DNA from: Desmodesmus armatus
Taxonomy: Eukaryota; Chlorophyta; Chlorophyceae; Sphaeropleales; Scenedesmaceae
Direction of reading: 5' to 3'
Assembly (NCBI GenBank): GCA_007449985.2
Contig: VIIQ02000348.1
Coordinates: 1-64,000 of the forward strand
Length of the DNA stretch: 64,000 bases
The notes beneath the pieces are model-generated. The model saw only the letters and a program-made list of their open reading frames with translations, made no database searches and was not told where the DNA came from. Both the position numbers and the translations under genes were made by a program. Below, piece after piece: positions 18,901-36,108 of this stretch (position 1 is the first letter of the stretch; the number at the start of each line of letters is the position of its first letter).

Positions 18901-21172
18901 CATTGTGTGACAAGAATCAAATATATTTGTTTAATAGTCATATTGATGTGTGCATAAGTTTGCTGTATGTGTGGTGTTCGGCATGCAAGCAGGTACATAC
19001 CAAGTAAAATTTGCCGTCCCTCCCGCTGATGGCCCACTCTCGACAACCATTACAGTCCATGTGGTCAATTGTAGCTTGGGCGATGTTACGTCGGCAACTG
19101 GTGATGCTTGTCAGACTTGCGAAATTGGGTATTACTCATTTGATCCCCGCAACAGTACATGCGACATATGTGTACCCAATGCCGTGTGCAGCGGAGGTGC
19201 AACCATAACTGCGGCGCCTGACTTTTGGCATTCATCACCCCGCAGCATCCAGATGCACAGGTTGGACTAGCAACTTACTTGCCAAGTGGTGCTTCTGGGG
19301 TCAAGTCCAGACATTGTAATCTAGAGTGGAAGTATAACTCGTGAACTTTGTCGGTGCTAGCAATACGCACAAGGCACAACTCACTCAATGCATACATGAT
19401 TATACTAATTGAACACAACCAAAATAATGCTTGCCCTTTAACACAACATGCAGTACACTCATGGGACTTTTAGGTTATGACTACTGACAAACGTTCAATT
19501 TTCATGTTGTGACAGGTGCTTAAACACAGAAGCTTGTCCTGGCGGTGGCAACACCTTGCATGCACAAAGTGGCGGGTCCCTCACAAAGGACTTCAAGTCA
19601 AGGCAGTGTGCAACTGGGTACATGGGCAACCTGTGTGGACAGTGTGACGTCCAGTCAGGCTACGGCACAGTCAAGCCCTTCACCTGCAAGCCTTGCATGA
19701 AGCCTACTGTGACAATCGTGTTGTACTCAGTGGCAACATTGGTGATGCTTGTGGCTGTGCGCATCATGTCCGCGTTGGCGTTGGCTGACGCGGGAGGTGT
19801 GGCACCAGACCAACCAAGGCCGTGTGATCTCATCAAGCCATTGGTCTTGTATGCACAGTATCTGTTCATCATCACCAATATCAATGGTGTTCCGTGGCCA
19901 AAACCCATCAGCGTGGTGGTGCAAGCCCTGAGCTTCTTCTGGTCAAGCACTTCCAGTAATAGCCTTGGGTTGGACTGTGTTTTGCGCCACAGCGATGCAT
20001 TGCCAGTGGCAATACAAAGAACACTTTTCAGCCTGCTGATGCCCATGGCCATGTTGTTTGTGCTATTGCTGCTGGATGTGCTCTGGTTGCTACGTTCACG
20101 CATGCCGCGGCGCGGTGTGCGCAGGCAGGGACAATTCAGCACAACAGACAGGTTCGTGAGCCTCTGTGTTTGCATGGCGTTTCTGTTCTTGCCTACCTGG
20201 CTGCATGCTGCTTTTGCGCTGTTCACATGCATTGCTCTGGATGTTCCGGCATCCTTCCCTTCTGAAGCGGCAGCGGTAGGCTCCTATCTTGCAGCAGACA
20301 TGAGTGAGCAGTGCTACAAGGCAGGTGGCTACCACCGTTCTTGGGCCCTGGGCCTGGGACTTCCCATGCTGTTGTTGTTCTGCGTATTTGTACCGGTGGG
20401 GCTTTATGTGTTTCTGTGGTTGAGCAGAAGGCGTGGCAAGCTAGGTGATGACAGCTTCAGCAAGCACTTCGGGTTTATGTACCGTACTTGGCGCGAGGAT
20501 GTGTGCTGGTGGGAGGCGGTCACATGTTGTCAGACCATCTGCCTCGTGGCAATTGGTACATTTGGACATGTGTTGGGCGTCTATTTCCAATCGCTTGTGA
20601 TCCTTGCTGCATTAGGCATCATCTTTGTGCTGATGTTGCTTGTGCGACCCCATAAGTGTAGAGTTGCTTTTGTGGTGACTTTGTTTAGCGTATGGGTGTT
20701 GATCACCACCGCTTTTTCGGCTCTCACCTTTCTGACCTACCACAATGTCACACCGGCATACGGCTACACAATGGCCATGGGAGTGTTTGTGTTGGTGATC
20801 AACACTGCATTTGTACTCTCTACCTTGTGGAGGTTGTTGAGGCTGGTGCAATGGGGCGTGCTGATGCGCTGGTGTAGATGTTGCTGTGGCGCCGTCGCAC
20901 CATGTGGGTGTGATACAACTCAGCCGTTTAGGCAGTTGCAGCGGTGCGCAGGGCCTTGGCTGGATGCTGTGGGCATGTCCCTCACGGGCGCAGCTGCTGT
21001 TGCAACGGCAAGGGGCTGTTGCTCTTTGATGCCTATCTTGTCAGAGCCAACACCACCATGTGAGAGTGCCAAGAGCGCTGACGGCAGTCGCTGCAAGGAC
21101 CCTCGTGTGCAGGGTAGGGGGCAACAGCAAGAGCTGGAGCCCGTGCTTGCAACAGCCGACAATGCGTGCTAA
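7230..21172 (+). CDS. Secreted beta-helix (Pmp-repeat) protein with polytopic membrane domain, copy A
   Basis: Five exons: 7230-7884, 8259-8384, 16392-18790, 18993-19260, 19516-21172. Start chosen at MSLPLREWVLLLG, giving a signal peptide (leucine/valine core, then QVEARATC); ATGs 15 and 39 bp upstream are also in frame. Exons 1-3 encode many repeats of the GGA(I/V)-x-FxxN type (GGAV, GGAI, NNTA, GGGV), the pattern of Chlamydia-type polymorphic membrane proteins and right-handed beta helices, rich in N-x-T/S sites. Exon 4 and early exon 5 are cysteine-rich (CQTCEIGYYS, CDIC, LCGQCD). Exon 5 then has about nine hydrophobic segments and a FGFMYRTWREDVCWWEAV motif resembling the TRP-like domain of algal and protist ephrin-receptor-like proteins. 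A surface adhesion, receptor or channel role is inference. One G appears missing in the run at 18464-18467, breaking exon 3. Intron 2 is about 8 kb and filled with transposons. Confidence 0.85.
8385..9917. other. Left part of intron 2, with a cysteine-rich remnant
   Basis: No gene recognised. Plus-strand codons at about 9382-9609 read a Cys/His-rich stretch (LQLCCDTHPQDRCPGCQSD, then FCIPGCPKS) that looks like a zinc-binding relic, probably transposon-derived. The 18-base word GTACTTGACCGGCAGCAG at about 9077-9094 recurs at about 15592-15609, on the other side of the KDZ element. On the minus strand both sites sit in short related readings (AAGQVHQ... and ALQ.A). A (CTG)n tract lies at 9640-9666. 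Confidence 0.4.
11039..12238 (+). CDS. Ala/Gln-rich protein inside the KDZ element, function unknown
   Basis: An uninterrupted 399-codon frame on the strand opposite the transposase. The N-terminal half is Gln/Ala-rich. The middle has a short acidic, coiled-coil-like segment (SEEYSDVDDEVAKIDADI). The second half contains three imperfect repeats of a unit with VDRSS, AAVAAAMAPHAAAADGN and CAQPA, starting near nucleotides 11655, 11770 and 11912. KDZ elements often carry accessory genes, so it could be one. Low-complexity composition also makes a chance frame possible, and no known domain is recognised. A short TTTAGGGTTTAGGG-like motif lies near its end (about 12202). Confidence 0.4.
   Translation: MFELYMSTPPTDGFIWSSRHRVPDIHVCSVFDAVEGGWQQSQQETAHAAAVTSAQPQSAATVAAAATPQHLDDIAASWSQSLPQNSAAAVAAAAACPLTSRTVQQGPQGPQPQPHMYPLQQQQPHPLSGVTDLGFQPEVQLGQQRLQQRAGDVAASTTVRVAATQAAADSEEYSDVDDEVAKIDADIAALQATYDRYAAAGAATKASLAAADVDRSSRAPQAAAVAAAMAPHAAAADGNYCAQPASLAAAAVDRSSGAAQVAAVAAAMAPHAAAADGNYCAQPAAAGAAAKASLAAAAVDRSSGAAQAAAVAAAMAPHAAAADGNSCAEPADAGSAAMAPPAARAPGRPRATASVGKVPASGAGTAATLPPAAGAGGSSRTRTAQSALGFRVRGTTCTT
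12576..14375 (-). CDS. KDZ-family transposase, N-terminal half (CxC cysteine cluster)
   Basis: Three exons join in frame: 14375-13930 (starts MSSFVGRAHNRR, ends HRALAGHIQH), 13783-13655 (CNEAPCPSCGCCQ, then FTALISIKVPKRKCSR) and 13441-12576. Exon three begins CAAEYNLHPFRAGCYPGTP and WFRADLLQQLY. It continues through a Q-rich linker with CDVCREG and ends IMFAALDGLMRVPRLAKAG at a GTGAGT donor. The split codons across both introns (2+1 and 2+1 bases) fit. The pattern of clustered CxC pairs, an R-x-C-xx-C turn, GC(Y/F)PGTP and a DG-x(3)-R motif before an AG is that of the CxC-associated KDZ transposases (Kyakuja, Dileera, Zisupton). The remaining catalytic half expected downstream (toward 9918) was not recognised, so the element may be non-autonomous or its later exons short. 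Exon three's Gln tract is encoded by CAG repeats. Confidence 0.75.
15146..15379. mobile_element. 234-bp MITE nested in the KDZ right terminal repeat
   Basis: A perfect 25-bp inverted repeat occupies 15146-15170 (starts GAAGCTGATACACCG) and 15355-15379. With the adjoining T and A runs the pairing extends to about 31 bp. The interior has G runs and no coding frame. It interrupts the KDZ terminal repeat exactly within its T/A run: sequence matching the left repeat stops before 15146 and resumes after 15379. It is therefore younger than the KDZ element. No unambiguous target-site duplication is visible because the flanks are homopolymeric. Confidence 0.85.
15701..16089. mobile_element. 389-bp MITE with perfect 32-bp inverted repeats
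   Basis: Positions 15701-15732 (starting TACCGTAATCACCCTAATAA) and 16058-16089 are perfect inverted copies. Inside, the terminal motif recurs in degenerate form: CACCCTAATTGTAAGGCA at about 15768 and 15809, CACCCTAATTATAAGGCA at about 15977, and a shorter form at about 16017. No transposase is encoded. The repeated subterminal motif suggests transposase-binding sites. It lies in intron 2 of the beta-helix gene, right of the KDZ element. Confidence 0.88.
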
Positions 21173-22475
21173 TATAGTGTGCTGCACCATGCGTGGAAGA
21201 TGGTCGGCACGGTGTGCTTGAGTGTCGTATGAATGACGAATGTTGTGCATGTCACTTGTCCTTTGTTGTTCGTGCCGCACCAAGTGTTTGTCTGCCCTCA
21301 GTTGTTTTTCCCAATGGAAGTGCATGCTGAAGAATGTTGCAAGGTACTGCACCAAGTGCAATACCCTTGCGCACACTCAGCACATGATGAAGTTACGCTA
21401 AGTCAGCATGCATGTGAATTTTCAAGTTGCAACCATGATGTGTCATGAACGATTACGGTTCTAACACCTCCCCCTCTTTGTGCGGTTTGCTAGTATGCAT
21501 CTGGTACAGATGGCTCATGTACATACGTTGCTTGCCGTCTTTGTCTCATTGGTGCTCTTCGGCACTTGAATCAAACGCTAATGGGATGCTGTCACTATTG
21601 TACTATCACATATTTGGTGCCCCTGACCCACTGGCATTGTAGTTTGTGTGTGCCAATTCCATCTTCCTTTCGGGCAAAGGGTGTTACTGACATGAATTGT
21701 TGAAATGGCAGATGGAGCTACAGTTGCATGACACTGCCTATGTGTTGTATTTTTTGAAAGTGGGTACCTGCGTCGGATGCACTGTTGGTGATGGTGATGA
21801 TTTCCACCCGGTAGATGCATGGAGCATCTGTCAACGTGAGTGACTACTGGTGACCGAAGGTAGCTGTAGTTAGGCACATTATGCGCTAGGCACAATGCAG
21901 ATGCTGCCTAGCATGCACCTTCTGCTGCACCAAGTGTTCTTGGACGTTACTACTAGTAGCCTCCATCAGCAACCAAGGCGTATTGCATAGCTTCCCATGA
22001 CACTTCATGCATCTACAACAATGTTGCCCATCTGTCACATTCACAAATTCACCACAACATTGGTTGTTTCAAGACCATGGCATGCTGCCACACGAAAGCA
22101 ACAACACTCAGCAGGCTGCAACATAAAATCAGCAGCACTTGTCAGCACTTAGCAATCCTAAAGCCAACAGCCTTCTGAAGGTGTGGCACAAACCAACCGA
22201 CATGCAGCAACATGCAGCAATGAAGTCCGTACACTTCTCAGCGCCCCACATCCCAGCTTGCAACTTGCGGTTCAATGCCCATTGGCATGGCTGACATGCA
22301 AGGATTCATGTGTGACAATCAGGGGGCCCCCGGGGGGCATGCAGGCGTGGCAACTCTGTGTTCAACCAGGCTTCGGCAATCGATTGCACTAGAGCGTTGT
22401 GGCTGCCAATGGTGAAGACGTTTACTGGAGCATGCATCAGTCCACTGGGCTGCGTATTGTTCTCTGTTGTTGTTG

Positions 22476-22518
<43 letters not shown>

Positions 22519-23189
22519 ATGCTGGTCATGACGTTGTTGTTGCCCATGCCTATGACCACATGTGCATTGTATTGTTGTAGAAAGGCGTCCACACTGCAGA
22601 CTGCCCACCACTCCACCTTCACTTGAGCTAATGCAGCAATCAGGAATTTGCAAGAGACTAAGCACTACAAACATATATTGTGCAACAACATTCAGTAGAG
22701 TTGAGGGCTGTTGAACAGCCCTGAAAGCTAGCGTAGAGTTCCTGCCAGTATGCGAGTGGTATGTGCACAACTTGAGCTGGCACGTGTCCTACAAGGTCTG
22801 CCTAGCAAGTCAACAAGCCATGTCCACGAGGACCACACAATCAAAGGCATGCTGCCAGCCGGGCCGAGGCAAGTGACATGCCCAGCTCCACACCACATGC
22901 ACATGCACATCAACACTGCCACAAACATGCACACCTTCAAAATGTATGCAAAGGAAACACTGTCTGGCAGATGCGTGTGGATGAGATCCATACTCAACAA
23001 CGCCACTGGAGCAACTGCCATTGGCTGAATGCAATGTGACGGCGGTGGGGTCTACCCCTCCTACGACAACACATCAGGATATTCATCTCATAGGGTAAAA
23101 CTTGAGGCACAATGCCCCTTGGGATGATCCTCTACCCCTCCACATGTCCAACATGTCTGACATGTGCAGCCTAAAGTAGTAGTCACTAA
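21173..23189. other. Convergent intergenic region between the two beta-helix paralogues
   Basis: About 2 kb that must hold the 3' ends of both genes. I found no gene. A mixed (GTT)n/(CTG)n tract lies at about 22467-22518. Readings across it are low-complexity. Confidence 0.5.
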
Positions 23190-30628
<7,439 letters not shown>

Positions 30629-32828
30629 TGATGATATGTTTAACGTTTGCATGAGTATCGAGACCAGATGAAAGGATTAAAAAGGACGCTCACGCCTTAT
30701 GCAGCGGTTCCGAACATCGTCGTCGACAGACGTTGATATGAAAAGAAGCGTCAGGCACGTTGAATCGTGTCGACTCTGTAGCTGATAATTGTGTTCAAGA
30801 GCATCCGCACCTCGCGCACGCGACTATTGATGCCGATGTCATGGACGATTATGTCAGGCAGTTGTCAACGGCCATCATTCAGGTTTGACCGTCTGGTAAT
30901 GGGTGCCGGCACCAGGACTCCCTTGTTTTGCATATGTTGTGTTGATGGAGAAGGTGCTGTTGTGGCGGTTGGCTGGTTGAGGAGTGTGCTGCTGCTGGCT
31001 ACAACCTGCCCACATGCGTTAAATTGGCCTTCAAATTTGCAACGGCTGCGATTGGGGAAGTATGATTGGCTGTTGACATATTACTGATGCCTGTACTTGT
31101 TGCCTGCCATCAACACAGCCATCATCATAATCCTTACCAACAACTATTTTGAAAGGCTGCAGAGAACCAGGCCATCATAAACCTACTTGCCAGGGCACCC
31201 AGCGCATGCAATCATAGCCGGCGGCCCCGGTAGTTGTGGCTTTGCCTGGCTCTGCATGTACACTAGGCACCAACCCCTGTTGAGTCAGCATCCAGAGTAT
31301 GACGCACCAGGTAATTGGATGTGTTACCAGCCCGCCACCAAGAAACATTGTGCACCTGGCCCCAGGATATTATGGCAGAATACCCTCTGCCTCTGCAGCA
31401 CGGTTGGCCCTGTTGGTATACTCAAAAATCACAACGCCACTGCAGCTCCTGCTGTTACGATGTTGAGCATGTCATGCTTGTCATGCTTGTTGCAGCAGAC
31501 TGACCCTTGAAAGCAACAACACCAGTCAGATGATCAAATGGATCAAAAGCCAACCACATACAACACACAACACCAAATATATCTATATATAGCCTAGTGG
31601 CAACGACCGTTGGGCACGATCCGCAGTGCCCCCTGCACAACGCACCTAGTGACACGGCCAGCCGTAGGGTGGTCCACTTGGCTGCTGAGGACATACCACA
31701 AACGCGTACAACGTTTATCCTGCTGCAGCAGCAGCAGCAGGCACGCGCTTCTGCCAGCATTCAGTGCTGGCAACACACAACCTTGCGCTTGTGTGTTTTT
31801 TGCAGCTGGCTACCACAAACCAAGACGTCCGTCCCAATCTAAACAACATGTCCATGCTTGAGACACACAGCAGCACATGAGCACCAGCTCACTGCTGACT
31901 GGTGATGCAAGCCACACACTGCATCATCTCTCACACTCTCTCATTCTTGCACACATACAAACTTGCTGCCTCTCGTGTCCCTCACTCCAACACTCACCCC
32001 ATGCATCCCAAACACGCTCTCACTCTCCAACAGCACACGACCGACAGTAGTCGACCTCCCTGCACATCGCAAAACCCGTGACAGCAACCACCATCAGGCA
32101 TGCCACACGCCGACAGAAACAGCACACAGACACCCTGCCCTCTCTGACGTGGACAACAACGAGAGCAGACCCAGGACGATACAGCACAGCAGCTGGTTGT
32201 GCAGCATACTGCCTCACCTACACGTTCTGCACTGCTCAGCACTCAACACTCCTGCAGATGGACCTCAAGCTATGGAACACAGCTGTTCTCTGTCAAATGC
32301 AACACCCAACACACAAGAAGGGAGATAATCAGTATGTTGCTTTACGTTGACAATGATGCCAGCACCACCTGGCGACACTGTACTTTCTTGCAGTGCGGGG
32401 CTCCGCCTTGTGAAAAAGGGCGCAAACGTGTGTCACACAGTGACCAAAGAATCATCAAAAACCCACCACAAGAGATGAACGGGGCAGTAGCTAGCCCGAC
32501 ACAGCTGCCGAGCCAAATCATGCGTCAACTAGCACCACCTGCCAGGCCGCAGCGACTGATCCTCACATTGCGCGACCCTCTCGATCTATCCACAGACTGC
32601 CTGCTGTGTGAAGTATTGCAGGACACACCTATACATCAAACGAGCCAAGCAGCGAACATAAAAGTGAGGGCAGTGAACCTCCTTGCACATGCGCGCAGCT
32701 GCAACATGTCGCATCTGCCCGACACAGCCTCCTTGCAACCCCTTGACCTGAACTCAAGCCCAAGTCGCAACAAAGAACACAGCTTCACCACACAGCAATG
32801 CTCCCAACATTCCATGTGCATCCGCCTC
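30629..32828. other. Upstream region of copy B and 3' flank of fibrillin
   Basis: Both neighbouring genes are on the minus strand, so this holds the promoter of copy B (right next to 30629) and the 3' flank of the fibrillin gene. I recognise no coding sequence or transposon. A short CAG run lies near 31722-31741. The plus-strand frame at 32199-32936 overlaps the antisense of a duplicated fibrillin exon and has no recognisable domain. Confidence 0.4.
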
Positions 32829-32995
32829 TCACAGCCTCCAGTGCAACAGCAGCTGGTCCCCACAGCGGGTGAACCTAGAAAGCCGCAGCCTGCCATGTAC
32901 ATAGGTGATGTCATACATCACAAGCATGCTCCCTAGGCCCCTGGCTGCCTCCATCGACTGCTCCACAGGCACCAACACCTCGTCCACACGACATG
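32829..32995 (-). pseudogene. Duplicate of the fibrillin terminal exon
   Basis: The minus strand encodes VPVEQSMEAARG, then VMYDITYV, then TRCGDQLLLHWRL and a stop, matching the true last exon at 33310-33089 (VPVEQLVEAVRG, VIYDITYVDDSLRVTRCGD). It lies about 260 bp further downstream, lacks the start of the exon and has several substitutions and a small insertion. It could serve as an alternative last exon only if its own acceptor works, which I could not confirm. Confidence 0.75.
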
Positions 32996-33088
32996 CGAGG
33001 ACACACACAAGCAAAGCAAGGCCACGGTGCATCAAAACCAGAACCTTATCCCTAATTGTCAACAGGCCAAATGCTTAAGTAAGTGACC

Positions 33089-35233
33089 TCACAGCCTCCT
33101 GTGCACCATCAGCTGGTCCCCACAGCGGGTCACCCTGAGGCTGTCATCCACATAAGTGATGTCATAGATCACACGTGTGGCCCCAGCACCCCTCACTGCC
33201 TCCACCAACTGCTCCACAGGCACTGAAATGCCGTCAAGGAAGGGGCTGAAGCTGCTGTTGGAGACGCGGGTGCTCTGGACGTCCAGGCCCAGCCGAGTGG
33301 GGGACAGCACCTGCAAGATGGGTTGGGGTTGGGGGCAGATAGCACAAAGAAGGCAGGTGGCAGGTGATACAAAGGGGATTTGGCTAGTGCACGAGGCGGA
33401 CATGAGAATGGAGGGCAAGCCTATGTGGGATCCTCCCCCACCCAGGACGGATGTTATACGTCCTGAGGCCGAGGTGGACGAGAAAAGCACCACATCAGAT
33501 GTCATGGATGCAGGAGCAGAGAGGGGAAATGAATGAAACCAATTGCTCACTTGCGTGCGTGTGCGTGCATGCGTCAATAGGGTCTACAATTTCCCACGCG
33601 GTGAACCACGCAAACACCCATCCACCCGCACTTTGCCTCTATTGCCAATGAACTCAATTACCGATACAACCCCCCTGCAGGCTACCACATCATCCGCGCC
33701 CCGCGGCTGCTGCCCAACATCATAGACCCACACATACCGTGAGCCTGCTGCTTATCACCACTGTAGTTCCAGAAAAAAATTGTCATGTCAATTTCGCTAA
33801 TCAAGCTGTTCCCCCTCCTCCCCCGGGCTCCGCGCCTACTTCCACCCAGACCCTCTGGACCTGCTCCCCAGCCTCTACCGTCCACACCTGCTGCCCAACC
33901 TCAACCCTCGTCGCTCACCGTGAGCCTGCTGCTTGTCACCACAGTTCCAGTGATGCCAGGGAAGACTGTCATGTCCACCTCGCTGATCAAGCTGTTGCTC
34001 AGCAGGGACACAGTCTGCAGGGCGGCCCCAATCTCTGCACCAGGGATGGCGTCAGTGAAGGCGAAGATTGCCTCTGCCAGCTGCTGGTCTTGCACCAGGC
34101 CGTTCTGGAAAGCTGGGAAGAAGGGCTGCAAGGGGAAGGAAAGGGAAGGGCAGGAGTTGTATCAGTTGGGTTGCAGACGATGACCTTTGGACGGTGGGAG
34201 GGGGGGGGTCAGTGAAGGCAAAAATGGCCTCTGCCACCTGCTGGTCCTGGACCAGGCCATTCTGGAAGGCTGGGAAGAGGGGGCTGCACACAAAGAGCAG
34301 GGGAGGGGGTGGGGGTGGTCAGTCTGGGGTTACTTTGTGGGTCTTGGTCTGTTTGTGTTGGTGTTGCATGGAATGGGCCCAAGACGGGTAGGTGGGTGGG
34401 GGCGCCAATGAAGCGAAACATTGCCTCTGCCAGCTGCTGGTCCTGAACCAAGTTGTGATATATGGAGAGAAAAGACTGTGCAGGAGGGCGGCAGCAACCC
34501 CCATAGGGTAACCCGGGGAGGGGGGGGGGTGTCTGTCAACACCACCACGAATGTAGAGGCCACCCCCATCTCGTTGCATGTGGAGTTGGCAGAGGGATTT
34601 GACAGCGCATTTGGTCCCGCAGCCCGCTGCTGCTTCAAAACCTTCTTTGGAGTGCCCACATGGGGATGGGTGTGCATGCCCCCCCCCCCCCCTCGGCAGC
34701 CCTGCCGCCTTGTATATAACTGCTACACAGCGCAGTAGGTGCACACCCCCTCCCACAACAACCGTGCCCAACCACCAGCAGCACATTGCTTTCCGCATTC
34801 ATGGCCCCCAAACTTCCCCGCTTGTGCCGGCAGCACCTGCTGCTGCTGACGGGAATCTTGCTGCTGAGCGAAGTCTGCAGAGAAGCATCTCATGCACGCC
34901 CGGCGGTGTAAGTATCCACTTGTATCCCCCCCCCCCCCTCCCCAAAAAAAAACACCGTCCATTAAAACCTAAACCCATCAGCCATCACATCAAGTCCCGC
35001 CATCACCATACAATGCTTTCCCCCTCACCTTGCCGTGAACACCGCCTTGCTGTTGTACACCAGCTGCCAGCACCCCCCCCCCCTCCCCCCTAATCCCAAT
35101 AACTCCCACAACACATCCCATCATCACCCCCAAAATAACCCTCCCCTTCACCACTTGATGCTCTGCCTCTCATGGGAGTGTGAAGACTGTCTTGCTGTTG
35201 TACACAAGCTGCCAGCCCCCCCCCCCCCTCCCA

Positions 35234-35323
<90 letters not shown>

Positions 35324-35829
35324 ACAAATGCCCACTACACACCCCACAATCACCGACAATGCTCTCCCCCTCACCTGGCCGTGAACACCGCCTTGCTGTT
35401 GTACACCAGCTGCCAGCGTCCCTCCACGAGTGCAGGGTTGCCAGCAAAAGGCTCCGCAGCACCCGCAGCAGCAGCAGAGCCCTCCAGGGACATGACCAGG
35501 GAGTCAACCCTGTTGCGCTGTGCTGCTGTGGCTAGGGTTCCGCGGTCTAGGGCTGACAGCTCCGACAGCAGCTCGAGCTTAGTTGCGTTGATCGATGCTG
35601 CTGGAGAAGGCTGAAAGGGGGTTGGGATGGCAGGCTGCGGGGCTGCAGGTGTGGGGCTGACGGTGCCGTTGGTGGGTAGGGGCTCTGCTACTGCTGATGG
35701 CGAGCTCTCAGGGCTGGCAGCTGGGCAGGGCCTGGCACGAACATGTCTCAAGAATGACACGGGCCTGGGCAGGGCATGGACAGTTGACTGACGACTGGTC
35801 GTCAGTGGAGGACTGCGTGTGGACAGCAT
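33089..35829 (-). CDS. Plastid-lipid-associated protein / fibrillin
   Basis: Fibrillins coat plastoglobules and thylakoid margins in plastids and bind lipids. Exon 1 (35829-35375) starts MLSTRSPPLTTSRQSTVHAL, a Ser/Thr/Arg-rich N-terminus typical of a chloroplast transit peptide. It then reads KLELLSELSALDRGT, VDSLVMSLE and LVEGRWQLVYNSKAVFTA, the N-terminal signature of the PAP/fibrillin domain. Exon 34125-33919 reads IPGAEIGAALQTVSL, NSLISEVDMTV and TGTVVTSSRL, the lipocalin-like strands. The last exon (33310-33089) reads VLSPTRLGLDVQSTRVS, then ITYVDDSLRVTRCGDQL and stops. Exons between 35374 and 34126 were not all resolved; that interval holds partial exon copies and G/C runs. The gene is divergent from NDC1. 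Confidence 0.83.
33740..34452 (-). repeat. Partial copies of a fibrillin exon
   Basis: The start of the exon at 34125-33919 (FPAFQNGLVQDQQLAEAIFAF) is repeated upstream at about 34291-34215 (FPAFQNGLVQDQQVAEAIF) and 34452-34412 (VQDQQLAEAMFRFIG). Its end (NSLISEVDMT...) is repeated downstream at about 33827-33740 as NSLISEIDMTI with a broken frame but an intact GT donor. So copies of the two exon ends flank the complete exon. Confidence 0.8.
35019..35420 (-). repeat. Three copies of the fibrillin exon 1 end, with (CA)n
   Basis: The sequence around QLVYNSKAVFTA and its donor occurs at about 35420-35363 (true exon end), 35215-35160 and 35073-35019. A (CA)n microsatellite (about 35234-35322) and C runs separate the first two. 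The distal copies keep the TTGCTGTTGTACAC(C/A)AGCTG core. Confidence 0.85.
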
Positions 35830-36108
35830 CTTGTCTGAGCAGCAAACTGCCAGCCAAAAGGTATCGCCTACAGAGCGTGTGACGTTGATTAAATTGGTTT
35901 GTGAGTAATGCTTTGGCCTCTTGACCCAACCAAGTCTGTGCAAGTGACACGCACGACGATCCAGAACCTTGGCGGGTGCTGTGATTGTGCTACGTCGGTG
36001 TGGTGCAACATAGCCGTCCTGTGTGATGTAGTTGTGCATGAAGCATGATCGTCTGCTGTTCTCGCTGTACTTTCAAACCCACACCAGATCACATCACCAC
36101 CTAGCCAG
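35830..36108. promoter_or_regulatory. Divergent intergenic region, fibrillin and NDC1
   Basis: Only 279 bp separate the inferred fibrillin start codon (minus) from the NDC1 start codon (plus), so both promoters probably lie here or overlap the transcribed ends. No specific box was recognised. Confidence 0.5.

Noticed and set aside
32199..32936. 245-codon plus-strand open frame
   Set aside because: No recognisable domain, and its 3' part is antisense to a duplicated fibrillin exon; likely chance.
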